A stretch of 64,000 nt of DNA from Cellulophaga sp. RHA19 (GTDB lineage: Bacteria > Bacteroidota > Bacteroidia > Flavobacteriales > Flavobacteriaceae): NCBI RefSeq assembly GCF_002813425.1, contig NZ_PHUL01000001.1, positions 372,001 through 436,000 of the forward strand, written 5' to 3'. Shown here piece after piece: positions 30,493-39,564 of this stretch. The notes under the pieces were generated by a model. It was not told the origin of the DNA. It saw nothing but the letters and a program-made list of their open reading frames with translations, and ran no database searches. Position numbers and translations under genes: made by a program. The stretch's first letter is position 1. Every line of letters begins with the position of its first letter.

Positions 30493-32100
30493 TTAAATAG
30501 AGTTTATATAATTAACCAAATTTACATCCCTGTCTATCTTCATTTTTTTACGTAACCTATGCCTTGCTACGTGCACACTACCAATAGAAATGCCTAGTAA
30601 ATAAGCCATTTCTTTTCCACTAAAATTTAACTTAATTAAGGCACACACTTTTAAATCTGCAGAACTTAAATCTGGAACTTTATGTTTTAAACGCTCATAA
30701 AAGCCTTCATTCTGAGCTAAAAATCTATTATTAAAAGACTCCCAAAGTGTAACAGAACGTTTTCTTATCAATTTTAAAATTGCTGGTGCTTTAGTAGTTG
30801 TGTTTTCTTTTTCTATATAATCACTTAGTTCTTTTATTACTTTTTCACGTTCTATTAATTGTAACGTATTAATCATTAACTCACTATTTTTAATTGCAAT
30901 CTGCTCATTAGAGTCCTGCTGTTTTTTCTGGTGTTTTAAAAACCGTACCCTAGACCTAATTACTAATGCTGCTATTATTAATAAAAACACAATTACAAAA
31001 AACAAGATTCTAAAACGCAATATTTCTTGTGTCTGGCTAGCCAACTCTAATTTTTGTTGGTTTAGTATTTTATTCTTTTCGTTTAGTTGAACATTGTAAT
31101 GATCATGAATTGTTAAAAAACCCTGATTGCTATCGTTCCTAGGGTTAAGATACTCATCATTAATATCATTAGCTTTACGTAAATTAATATATGAATTTTT
31201 ATAATCTTTAAGTTTATATAATATACTTGCATATTTTGCATACACATAGCTCATATAAAAAGTTAATTCCCCCTCAATGTCTTTTATAACTAGTGCTTTT
31301 TCATAATACTGTTTTGCTAATTCTAGATTGTTTTTCTTTCTGTAAATTTTTCCTAGTCTTGCGTAAAGCACAATTAAAAAACTCTTGTGTATAGATGCCG
31401 GACTTTCATCAATAATTTTTTCAGAGCTTATTAATAATTTTAAGGCTTCATTTAAGTTATTATTCTTTTCTAATATAGATGCTTTTTTCTCATTTAAATA
31501 AGCCTTATAAATTGGGTTTATTTTTGTCTTAACAGCAATCTCTTCACAATTAGCAATATATTTTTCTAGCATTTTTGTGTTAGATTTTCGCTGATAATAC
31601 AAGGCTAAATTATAATTAGCACTATACATATCAGAAAGCTGAATTTTATTTTTATAAAAAGAAATTCTATAAAAAGTATTTGCTTTTTTAAAGTTATCTC
31701 CCGCTAAATCATCTTGCTTAAAAAGGTAATTTAAGTATCCTAATTCTTCATTTGATTTGGCCATTAAAAGAGTATCTTTTATTTCTTCTGCCATTAATAA
31801 AGCATCACCTCCGTACCTAAAAGCATCACTATAATTAAGATTAACACGCTCTAAAAAACATAAATTTAGCAACCTATTAATTGCTTTAGAAGAGTCTTTA
31901 TTTTTTAAAGCAGCATCATACTCTTTTTTAATATCAGTTACACTACTGTTATAATAAACAGCACGCTTTTTAACATCTACCTTAAATGCATGAAATTGTT
32001 GCGCCTGTAAGGTGCTTATAAGCGACGCATTAAGTAATACAAAAAAAATAATAACAATATTTAAGCGCAATAACCCCCTGTAAAACATAAACTTAAACAC
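30493..32100 (-). CDS. TPR membrane sensor with LuxR-type HTH
   Basis: 535 residues. A signal or anchor helix at the N-terminus (LNIVIIFFVLLNASLISTLQA) is followed by tetratricopeptide repeats (about 50-340), one membrane helix (ILFFVIVFLLIIAALVI), a coiled coil, and a C-terminal helix-turn-helix: LSSADLKVCALIKLNFSGKE then AYLLGISIGSVHVARHRLRKK. The topology places the TPR part in the periplasm and the HTH in the cytoplasm, a one-component sensor layout frequent in Flavobacteriia. It lies opposite susCD and divergent from the sulfatase operon at 32243, so it may sense an oligosaccharide or envelope state for this locus. Its target is not shown by the sequence. Confidence 0.85.
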   Translation of the reverse strand: MFKFMFYRGLLRLNIVIIFFVLLNASLISTLQAQQFHAFKVDVKKRAVYYNSSVTDIKKEYDAALKNKDSSKAINRLLNLCFLERVNLNYSDAFRYGGDALLMAEEIKDTLLMAKSNEELGYLNYLFKQDDLAGDNFKKANTFYRISFYKNKIQLSDMYSANYNLALYYQRKSNTKMLEKYIANCEEIAVKTKINPIYKAYLNEKKASILEKNNNLNEALKLLISSEKIIDESPASIHKSFLIVLYARLGKIYRKKNNLELAKQYYEKALVIKDIEGELTFYMSYVYAKYASILYKLKDYKNSYINLRKANDINDEYLNPRNDSNQGFLTIHDHYNVQLNEKNKILNQQKLELASQTQEILRFRILFFVIVFLLIIAALVIRSRVRFLKHQKKQQDSNEQIAIKNSELMINTLQLIEREKVIKELSDYIEKENTTTKAPAILKLIRKRSVTLWESFNNRFLAQNEGFYERLKHKVPDLSSADLKVCALIKLNFSGKEMAYLLGISIGSVHVARHRLRKKMKIDRDVNLVNYINSI

Positions 32101-32147
32101 ATTTTAAATAATTAATAACCTTTTTTAAAGTTAAGTAAAAAAAGACA

Positions 32148-32217
32148 GTAAAATAGTAATGTTAAGTTTTTGTAAGGTGATTTTTTAGTCCTTTTATAAG
32201 AGTTTGTTCTAGATTTG
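32148..32217 (+). promoter_or_regulatory. Promoter region of the third sulfatase operon
   Basis: TAGATTTG at 32210-32217 matches the Bacteroidota -7 consensus TAnnTTTG, 25 bp before the sulfatase ATG. Upstream, GTAAAATAGT (32148) and AAGGTGA (32174) resemble the operator halves but are 29 bp apart instead of 21, so this may be a degenerate or different site. Confidence 0.45.
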
Positions 32218-32242
32218 AGAAGACTCACCAACTCAATTTAGA

Positions 32243-33865
32243 ATGAAAAAATTAATTAAAATAATCTGTTTTATTTTGATAACAATTAGCTGTTATTCTC
32301 AAAAAAAAACTAATATACTTTTTATTGCAATAGATGATTTAAGACCAGAATTGGGTTGTTACGGATCTAACATTGCCATTACTCCAAATATAGACAAACT
32401 AGCAAGCGAAGGTTTATTGTTTAACAATGCATATTGCCAACAAGCAATCTGCGGACCATCTAGAGCAAGTTTGCTTACAGGCATACGGCCAGAGACAAGT
32501 GGTGTTTATCATAACTACATAAAGTTTAGAGACGTAAATCCGGATGTAGTTACTCTACCACAGCAATTTAAAAATAACGGTTATGAAACTGTGTATTGTG
32601 GTAAAATTTTTCATCATGGAGATTTAGATGATGAATTGTCATGGAGCAGACAACCTGCAATAGATAGTATGCTTGTAAAAAACATTAAAAGACCTGGCGG
32701 TTTTGCTTTAGAAGAAAATAATAAAAATAGAAAAGAACAAAGAACTAAAATGATTGCCAAATATGGTGAAGTAGCCAAATACGGATTGGCAATGGGTCCG
32801 GCTTATGAAAATGCAGATGTAGAAGACAATGAATATTTAGATGGATACAATACCGAATTAGCCATTGCAACTATGAAAGAAATGAGCGCTAAAAGCAATA
32901 CCCCCTTTTTTCTTGGATTAGGATTTAACAAGCCACATTTAAACTGGACATCTCCAAAAAAATACTGGGACTTATACAGCCCAGACAAAATTAAATTAGC
33001 ATTAGAAAAACAAGGACCAAAACAAGGTGCAGAAATGGGCTTACACGCTTCTTTTGAGTTAAGAACTAGAAGCGGCATACCAAAAAAAGAAGAAATTAGT
33101 AGCGAGCAAGCTCTTAAATTAAAGCACGCATATTTAGCTTGTGTAAGCTATGTAGATGCTCAAATAGGAAAAATAATAACTGAGCTAGAGAAAGAAGGTT
33201 TAAGAGAAAACACCATTATTATTCTTTGGAGTGATCATGGCTACCATTTAGGAGATATGGGAATTTGGGGCAAAGCCACAAATTATGAAATTGCAACTAG
33301 AGTTCCTTTAATTATTTGGACACCAGATATGCCTAGCAAAAATAAAGGTAAAAAAACCAATGCTTTAGTAGAGTTGGTAGACATTTACCCTACCCTATGC
33401 GACTACGCAAATATACCAGTGCCAAATTATGTAGAAGGGTATAGTTTTAAACCACTAATAAACAACCCTGCACAAAAATGGAAATCTGCTGCTTTTAGTC
33501 AGTTTCCTACTCCTGCATTAAGAGAATGGGGAGCATACCCATTAAGACCCGCAATGAAAGAAACTTTTTTTGGGCCGCTAATTAAAGATGTTGAAGACAG
33601 AATAATTAACCAGCAAAAAGAAAATTGGGATAGAGACTTGTTTGAAAATAAACTTATGGGATATGCAATGCGCACAAAAAAGCATCGATTTATTGTATGG
33701 AAAAATAGAGACAACCCACAGAAACAACCTCTTTTTATAGAATTATATGATCATGATAATGATCCGTTAGAAACCACAAATATTGCCAATATTAAACCAA
33801 AACTAGTAAAAAAACTAATGACAAAGTTTAATAAAGGATGGCAAGGAAATAGACCAAAAAAATAA
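32243..33865 (+). CDS. S1_7-like sulfatase (iduronate-2-sulfatase type), paralogue of the one at 21898
   Basis: 540 residues with a signal peptide (IKIICFILITISCYSQ); the Cys in ISCYS may also make it a lipoprotein. Motifs: FIAIDDLRPELG, AICGPSRASLLTG with C70 as the formylglycine site, CGKIFHHG, and LWSDHGYHLGDMGIWGK. The C-terminal half runs nearly parallel to the protein at 21898 (FSQFPTPALREWG, LFENKLMGYAMRTK). The two are clear paralogues whose start regions and inserts differ. It heads an operon with a flavoprotein (32 bp) and an FMN-attachment-motif protein (2 bp), an unusual partnership for a sulfatase. Confidence 0.9.
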   Translation: MKKLIKIICFILITISCYSQKKTNILFIAIDDLRPELGCYGSNIAITPNIDKLASEGLLFNNAYCQQAICGPSRASLLTGIRPETSGVYHNYIKFRDVNPDVVTLPQQFKNNGYETVYCGKIFHHGDLDDELSWSRQPAIDSMLVKNIKRPGGFALEENNKNRKEQRTKMIAKYGEVAKYGLAMGPAYENADVEDNEYLDGYNTELAIATMKEMSAKSNTPFFLGLGFNKPHLNWTSPKKYWDLYSPDKIKLALEKQGPKQGAEMGLHASFELRTRSGIPKKEEISSEQALKLKHAYLACVSYVDAQIGKIITELEKEGLRENTIIILWSDHGYHLGDMGIWGKATNYEIATRVPLIIWTPDMPSKNKGKKTNALVELVDIYPTLCDYANIPVPNYVEGYSFKPLINNPAQKWKSAAFSQFPTPALREWGAYPLRPAMKETFFGPLIKDVEDRIINQQKENWDRDLFENKLMGYAMRTKKHRFIVWKNRDNPQKQPLFIELYDHDNDPLETTNIANIKPKLVKKLMTKFNKGWQGNRPKK

Positions 33866-33897
33866 ACCAAGCTACTTATTATACAAAATACTGAATT

Positions 33898-35823
33898 ATG
33901 GAAAGAAGAGATTTTTTTAAAAAAGGAACTAAAGCTGCTGTTGCTGCTAGTGTTATTCCTATGATAACAACAGCACACTCTGGCCCAGAAGATATTGTTT
34001 ACAATAGAGATACTGACAAGTGGTATCATTTAGGAAGCGGCAAAACAGGTATGCCAAACAGAAAAAAGACAGCAACCTATGACGTAGTTGTTATTGGTGG
34101 TGGAGCAGCTGGTATTAGTGCCGCAGTTTCATCTGCTCGTAACGGATCTAAAACCGTACTTGTACAAGACAGAGCTGTATTAGGCGGAAATGCATCAAGC
34201 GAAATGCGAGTGCATTTAAACGGTGTAAACAGATTAAAAAGTGGCAAAGCAGAAAGAGAAACGGGTATTATTGAAGAAATGTTGCTTTTAAACAGGTTTT
34301 ATAATGAGCAAGAATCTTTTCCTGTTTTTGATCATGTTTTATACGAGTTTGTAACCCGCGAGCCAAACTTAACACTAATGCTAAATACACAAGCAATAGA
34401 AGCTGTTATGGATGGCAACAAAATTACGGCTGCAATGTGTTGGCAATCTTCTACAGAAATGCTGTACACACTTAATGCCTCTATTTTTATAGACTGTTCT
34501 GGAGATGGCTTACTTGCAGCAACCGCAGGAGCAGAATACAGAACAGGAAGAGAAGCTGCATCAGAATTTAATGAAACCTACGCGCCAAAAGTTGCAGATG
34601 GATGGCAAATGGGTGCCACATTATTAATGTCTTCTGTAGATATGGGAAAACCTATGAAATATAGTCCACCGTCATTTGCAATAAAGTATGATTTTGAAAA
34701 AGCACATCCTAAACGCAAATTTGCTGGTTTCCAAGACGGACTTTGGTGGGTAGAGCTTGGTAGTGATAATGATATTATTGCAGATTTTGAAAAAAACAGA
34801 CATCGTTTAATGGGGTATTTGCACGGAGTATGGGATTTTATTAAAAATTCCGGGAAATTTCCTGAGGCAGAAAACTTAGCTTTAGACTGGGTTGGTTCTT
34901 TGCCTTGCCGTAGAGAATCTCGTCGTTTTATAGGTGATTATATTGTGTCTGAAAAAGATTTAACAGAGCACAAACATTACCCAGATGCAGTTGCTTTTGG
35001 TGGTTGGCCAATAGACGAACACATTCCTGGAGGCATAGATAATATCTCTGAACCACCAACTCATTTTCATTATCATTTTCATAATATTTATGAATTTCCG
35101 TTTAGAAGTTTATACTCTAAAAATATTTCTAATTTAATGTTTGCTGGTCGTAATGCTAGTCAAACCCACATAGCATTATCATCTAGCCGTATAATGGCAA
35201 CTTGTGCACTAATGGGGCAAGCTGTTGGTACCGCAGCCAGTATTTGTACTAAAAAGAAAATATTACCCAGAGAAGTAGGCAAAAACCATATAAACGATTT
35301 GCAAGAACAATTGCTTAGAGATGATGTTTACATACCTAAAAGACCTGCAAATGACCTTAAAGACTTAGCAAAAAAAGCAAGCTTAATTTTTGCCTCTACA
35401 ACTTCTTCTGGCGATGCCAAACTACTTACCAACGGAATTTCTAGAGATATAGATGGTAAAATTAACCATTGGATGTCTAAAGGCTTACCTGCAGAATTAC
35501 AATTAGAGTGGGATGCACCTACAGCATTGTCTGCCGTAGAAATAAAATGCGACACAAATGTAAACCGTAATATTATGATGCGTAAAGACAGCAGAAATGA
35601 TGAGTTATTTACAAATGGTGTACCAAAAGAAATGGTAAAAGCTATTAAAATTGAAGGTAGGATAAATGGTAAATGGACAGACTTAGGAGCTATTGACAAT
35701 AACCAAACTAGGCTTATTAAATTTAAGTTTAACAGTAGCAAAGTAACCGCTGTTAAAATAAAAGTAACAGAAACCTACGGAGCTAATGATGTAAAACTGT
35801 TTGAGGTTCGTTGTTATAAATAA
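33898..35823 (+). CDS. Tat-exported FAD-dependent oxidoreductase
   Basis: 641 residues. The N-terminus MERRDFFKKGTKAAVAASV is a twin-arginine signal, so the cofactor-loaded protein is exported. The dinucleotide fold is at about 60-90: VVVIGGGAAGISAAVSSARNG. LGGNASSEMRVHLNG, DCSGDGLLAATAGAEYR and MFAGRNASQTHIALSSSRIM fit the FAD_oxidored family (PF12831), common in glycan loci of Bacteroidota. The last 130 residues (about 510-641) look like a beta-sandwich, possibly carbohydrate-binding. The substrate is unknown; a sugar oxidation or elimination is plausible. Coupling to the next gene, 2 bp downstream, suggests a shared redox task. Confidence 0.85.
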   Translation: MERRDFFKKGTKAAVAASVIPMITTAHSGPEDIVYNRDTDKWYHLGSGKTGMPNRKKTATYDVVVIGGGAAGISAAVSSARNGSKTVLVQDRAVLGGNASSEMRVHLNGVNRLKSGKAERETGIIEEMLLLNRFYNEQESFPVFDHVLYEFVTREPNLTLMLNTQAIEAVMDGNKITAAMCWQSSTEMLYTLNASIFIDCSGDGLLAATAGAEYRTGREAASEFNETYAPKVADGWQMGATLLMSSVDMGKPMKYSPPSFAIKYDFEKAHPKRKFAGFQDGLWWVELGSDNDIIADFEKNRHRLMGYLHGVWDFIKNSGKFPEAENLALDWVGSLPCRRESRRFIGDYIVSEKDLTEHKHYPDAVAFGGWPIDEHIPGGIDNISEPPTHFHYHFHNIYEFPFRSLYSKNISNLMFAGRNASQTHIALSSSRIMATCALMGQAVGTAASICTKKKILPREVGKNHINDLQEQLLRDDVYIPKRPANDLKDLAKKASLIFASTTSSGDAKLLTNGISRDIDGKINHWMSKGLPAELQLEWDAPTALSAVEIKCDTNVNRNIMMRKDSRNDELFTNGVPKEMVKAIKIEGRINGKWTDLGAIDNNQTRLIKFKFNSSKVTAVKIKVTETYGANDVKLFEVRCYK

Positions 35824-35825
35824 TT

Positions 35826-36941
35826 ATGCTAAATAAACTACACATACTTATTGTGATTTTCTTCTTGATTTTTTTTCAAAAAGAGAATCACAATAATCTT
35901 AACTACATAGAGCACAAGGTTACTATTCATCATCCTGGAGAAAAAATGCCTGTTAATACGGTATTAACCCAAGTAAAAGATAAAGCCGGTTTTACTACAG
36001 GGTATTTTATGGATGTAGAATCTGTAATATGTTTAGAAAATGTGTGTAAAATAATTCCTGTACGTTTACATTGGGATGACATAGGTAATTACCAACGTTA
36101 CGAGCTTGAAGAATTAGCTACCCTAGAAAAATACGAAGCAGATGTGTTTACTGCTAACGACTACAAAAAACTACACCGTATTCTTTTAAATAAAAACTCG
36201 CCATTTAAAGAGGTTTTTATAGACGATATATTAACCGTAGAAAATGAACTTAGCACTAATGTAGACGCAATATCTGGTGCCACAGCTTTAGAACTAGACA
36301 CCAAAGATACAGTGCCCGGAGCTGCACTTACCTGTTTTACTCTATGGCATTGGGCAAACGGAGATGTAGTTACTACCATACAACACTTAACCGCTAAAAC
36401 TGCTTCTGCAAAACAATTAGCAGCTTACATAAAAACCAAAAAGCCTACGTATTACGCCTTAGCTTTAAAAGAACTAACCCACAGAAAACTATATAAAAAA
36501 ACGTATTTAGAAGCTATTTTTAAACATATTAATAATACAACAGCAATTGCAAAACCAACAATTACTTATTTTGAAAACGCTACAAAAAACATCTATTTTA
36601 AAAGCATAAAAAAGTTATTTATTAAAGGAAATTCTGAGCAAAAAATAGCGGCTTTAAAATCTATTACAACAACAAGTAAACAAGCAACTCCCACTTATTT
36701 AGAAAGCATTAGCAGCTATGCAAATACATTACAAACTTACCAAGAAGTAGATGCTTTAATACATATGCTAGAAGAAAAACAATACTTCTCTAACCAAACG
36801 GCAAACAACCTAACTCCTTTACTAAACGGAGATTTTTTAACTGCAAGGCGTGTATACTGGTTTTTATCAAACAAAAAGCTAAGCAACACACAAAACCAAG
36901 CAGTTATTAAGTTTAAAAAATTATACAAGAACAAAATATAA
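35826..36941 (+). CDS. Exported protein with an FMN-attachment (ApbE-type) motif
   Basis: 371 residues with a hydrophobic N-terminus (ILIVIFFLIFFQ) acting as signal or anchor. Residues 140-160 hold VDAISGATALELDT, where DAISGAT (147-153) matches the DxxSGAT motif that the flavin transferase ApbE modifies on a threonine in FMN_bind domains. If so, FMN would be linked to T153. The C-terminal part (about 180-371) is helical with many Lys residues and looks repeat-like (HEAT-type alpha-solenoid is possible). It begins 2 bp after the exported flavoprotein. I infer an electron-transfer partner; the family as a whole I do not recognise. Confidence 0.6.
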   Translation: MLNKLHILIVIFFLIFFQKENHNNLNYIEHKVTIHHPGEKMPVNTVLTQVKDKAGFTTGYFMDVESVICLENVCKIIPVRLHWDDIGNYQRYELEELATLEKYEADVFTANDYKKLHRILLNKNSPFKEVFIDDILTVENELSTNVDAISGATALELDTKDTVPGAALTCFTLWHWANGDVVTTIQHLTAKTASAKQLAAYIKTKKPTYYALALKELTHRKLYKKTYLEAIFKHINNTTAIAKPTITYFENATKNIYFKSIKKLFIKGNSEQKIAALKSITTTSKQATPTYLESISSYANTLQTYQEVDALIHMLEEKQYFSNQTANNLTPLLNGDFLTARRVYWFLSNKKLSNTQNQAVIKFKKLYKNKI

Positions 36942-37330
36942 ACTTCTTCCCTACAGTTTAAACCATCCATTTTTAGAAAAAAAATACAAACTTAAAGTTA
37001 TGTACTAATTAAACTTTAGATACATTTATTAGGTTATAAAATGTGACCATATAACTAACATACTTAAAAAACTAGAAACAACTACTAAAACGTTATATGT
37101 TAATTAATTAGAAAGTTTTTTTAGATTTGAGAGAATAACCTTATTTTTGTGACCTAAATAACTTACCTTTAAGGTGGTAAACACCCAGTTATTAACTAAT
37201 AAAAGATTGTAAATGAAATAAAATTAAATGTTCTTTTTAACCGTTCTTCTTTTCCCCAAAAGAGGTTTTATAATATTTGAACACTATTATAGGTAAAAAA
37301 GAAAATATACAAACCTAAGAACTTTAACCT
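36942..37330. other. Gene-free stretch with candidate promoter elements
   Basis: 389 bp without a convincing gene. Two elements match TAnnTTTG: TAGATTTG at 37122-37129 and TATTTTTG at 37142-37149. The sequence around the first resembles the region before the sulfatase at 32243 (TTAGATTTGAGA or TCTAGATTTGAGA). The TPR gene starts 200 bp later, so a long leader or a small RNA is possible. I see no terminator after the FMN-motif gene. Confidence 0.35.
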
Positions 37331-37951
37331 ATGAAAATGAAGAACTTACTACAGATTTCTGTATTTGTGCTTCTGTTAACTAGTTGCTCCCCATCTAATG
37401 AGTCATTAGCAGACAAGTACAAACAAAACGGAGAAACCGAAAAAGCCATAGAATACTACAAATTGGCTATTGAGGACGGCAGCACTAGGTCTATGAACAA
37501 GTTAGCCCTACTCTACGTTAACAACCACAACCTTAGCGAAGCTAAAAAATACTATAAGATGAGTTTTGAGCAAGGCAATAGTTCTGCTGCTCAGATATTA
37601 GCATCTTTGTGCGCCAGTAATGAAGATTATGAAGGCACTATAAAATATAGTAAAAAATTAGCAGATAACGGAAACTTAGATGTGGTATACAATTTAGGAA
37701 ATGCTTATTTAAAATTAAAAAAGTACGACCAAGCTATTAAATACCTAGAGTTAGACTCTACATCTGTTTTTACTAAAAACCTATTAGGAGAAGCATATTA
37801 CAAAAAAGGAGATTTAGCAAATGCCGAAAAAGTATGGAAATCTGCTGTAGACAACCATAAAAAAGGACGCGCAAATTCTCATCAAAAATTATTAAAACTA
37901 TACCTAAAACTAGGCAAAACAGAGCAATACAATAAATACAAAAATATATAG
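37331..37951 (+). CDS. TPR/Sel1-like lipoprotein
   Basis: 206 residues, lipoprotein signal ending LLTSCSPS. The rest is built of tetratricopeptide or Sel1-type repeats: EKAIEYYKLAIEDGSTRSMN, EAKKYYKMSFEQGNSSAAQI, GTIKYSKKLADNGNLDVVYN and ANAEKVWKSAVDN. Such proteins scaffold envelope complexes. Starts at 37331 or 37337 are both possible (MKMKN). It is a single gene with 135 bp before the histidine kinase. No link to the PUL is apparent apart from position. Confidence 0.8.
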   Translation: MKMKNLLQISVFVLLLTSCSPSNESLADKYKQNGETEKAIEYYKLAIEDGSTRSMNKLALLYVNNHNLSEAKKYYKMSFEQGNSSAAQILASLCASNEDYEGTIKYSKKLADNGNLDVVYNLGNAYLKLKKYDQAIKYLELDSTSVFTKNLLGEAYYKKGDLANAEKVWKSAVDNHKKGRANSHQKLLKLYLKLGKTEQYNKYKNI

Positions 37952-38086
37952 TGTAATTGTAGTTGGCAAGCTATTGACTATTGTACAATATAATGCACAA
38001 ATCATCGTTTAAAGGTATGTAAAGTCCTGTGAAATACGTTTTTTTCGTTTTTTACAACCTACTGTAAGTAAAAAAAGCTACTACCT

Positions 38087-39289
38087 ATGATAGCACCAAA
38101 AGAACATATTAAAGAACGAGAAAGGTTAGATTCTCTACAATCTTACTCTATATTAGATTCCTTACCAGAGTCTGACTACGATAACATTACAGCTATAGCT
38201 GCAGAAATCTGCAATATGCCTATGGCCATGATAACGTTTATAGATAAAGATAGGCAGTGGTTTAAGTCTAGCTATGGTATAGATGTAGATGAAATGGACA
38301 GACAAATATCGTTCTGTGGGCACGCCATACACAAAAACAATCAGGTTTTTATGGTACCAAATACTAGTGAGGACGAACGTTTTCATGATAACCCATTGGT
38401 AACCGGAGACACTAGTGTAATGTTTTACGCAGGCGTACCATTTACTACAGAAGAAGGTTTGCCACTAGGCACATTATGTGTTGTAGACCAAAAACCAAAC
38501 ACACTTACAGAGCATCAGCAAAAATCTTTACAAGCACTATCTAAACAAGTAATGAACTTACTTAGCCTTAGAAAAAGTAAAAAAAGATTAGAAGAAGAGC
38601 TACAAAAGCAAGAAGAAAAAAATGTAGACCTAGAACGCTTTGCCTTTATTGCTGCACACGATTTAAAGTCTCCTTTAAACAACGTATCTAGTTTAACAAG
38701 TATGTTTTTAGACATATATGAAGCTAAAATAGATGATGAGGGCAAACAAATTTTAAAGATGATTATAGACTCATCAGACAAGTTAAAAGGCTTAATAGAA
38801 GGTTTGTTAGATTACAGCAGAAGCGAAAGTATTTTAGGTAAAAATAAAGTAGACGTAAAAGTAGAAACTGTTAAAAACACCATTTTTGGACTCTTTTCTT
38901 TTGAACAAAATATAGATTTTACTTTAAAAAATACAATTACAGACTTGTACCTTAATGAAACTGCATTAGACCAAATATTAATAAACTTGGTAACCAATGC
39001 CATTAAATATAATGATAAAGAACAAATAAAAATAGAGCTAGGTGTATCTGACTCTGATACTCATTACTATTTTTATGTATTAGATAATGGCCCAGGAATA
39101 CCTACAGAAAAGCAAGAACAGATATTTAAAATATTTGAAGTTAATGCCAACCAAGACAAATACGGCGTACGTGGTAATGGTATAGGTTTGGCTACAGTAA
39201 AAAAAATAGTAGAAAAATCTGGTGGCAGCATTTATGTAACCTCTAAAGTTGGCGAAGGAGCAAAATTTAGTTTTAGCATAAAAAAATAA
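38087..39289 (+). CDS. GAF domain histidine kinase
   Basis: 400 residues, no membrane segment, so cytoplasmic. A GAF domain (about 20-160) includes ICNMPMAMITFIDKDRQWF, ISFCGHAI and LGTLCVVD, the layout of phytochrome-like GAF sensor kinases. The HisKA domain carries the phosphorylated H191 in AAHDLKSPLNN, and the ATPase domain has LINLVTNAIKYN (N box), VLDNGPGI (G1) and GIGLATVKKIVEKSGG (G2). A coiled coil joins GAF and HisKA. No response regulator is beside it, so it is an orphan kinase. Signal and target are unknown. Confidence 0.92.
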   Translation: MIAPKEHIKERERLDSLQSYSILDSLPESDYDNITAIAAEICNMPMAMITFIDKDRQWFKSSYGIDVDEMDRQISFCGHAIHKNNQVFMVPNTSEDERFHDNPLVTGDTSVMFYAGVPFTTEEGLPLGTLCVVDQKPNTLTEHQQKSLQALSKQVMNLLSLRKSKKRLEEELQKQEEKNVDLERFAFIAAHDLKSPLNNVSSLTSMFLDIYEAKIDDEGKQILKMIIDSSDKLKGLIEGLLDYSRSESILGKNKVDVKVETVKNTIFGLFSFEQNIDFTLKNTITDLYLNETALDQILINLVTNAIKYNDKEQIKIELGVSDSDTHYYFYVLDNGPGIPTEKQEQIFKIFEVNANQDKYGVRGNGIGLATVKKIVEKSGGSIYVTSKVGEGAKFSFSIKK

Positions 39290-39329
39290 AAACTTTAATT
39301 ATAAGTAAAGTTGTAGCCATACAACAAAG

Positions 39330-39357
39330 GCCTTGGTATTTTACCAAGGCTTTTTTT
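39330..39357 (+). terminator. Rho-independent terminator after the histidine kinase
   Basis: Stem GCCTTGGTA (39330-39338) pairs with TACCAAGGC (39342-39350), followed by seven T. Confidence 0.92.
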
Positions 39358-39564
39358 ACATACAAACTATACACGTATTAACACCAAAAAAGTAATAAAA
39401 TGGCACAACCATACATTTTATTTTTTGCTGTAAAAAAACATTTATAAATTGTAAGAAAAATAAACTAAAAACCAAAATGTGCGTTTACACAGCCATATTG
39501 GAGGAATAAACGCAATTAATTGTGTTTATTTATAGTTAGCATTAATACCGAAAAACCAATCTGA

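Noticed and set aside
32148..32180. A sixth copy of the operator before the sulfatase at 32243
   Set aside because: Half-like sequences are present but 29 bp apart rather than 21, so they are not counted as a proper site.
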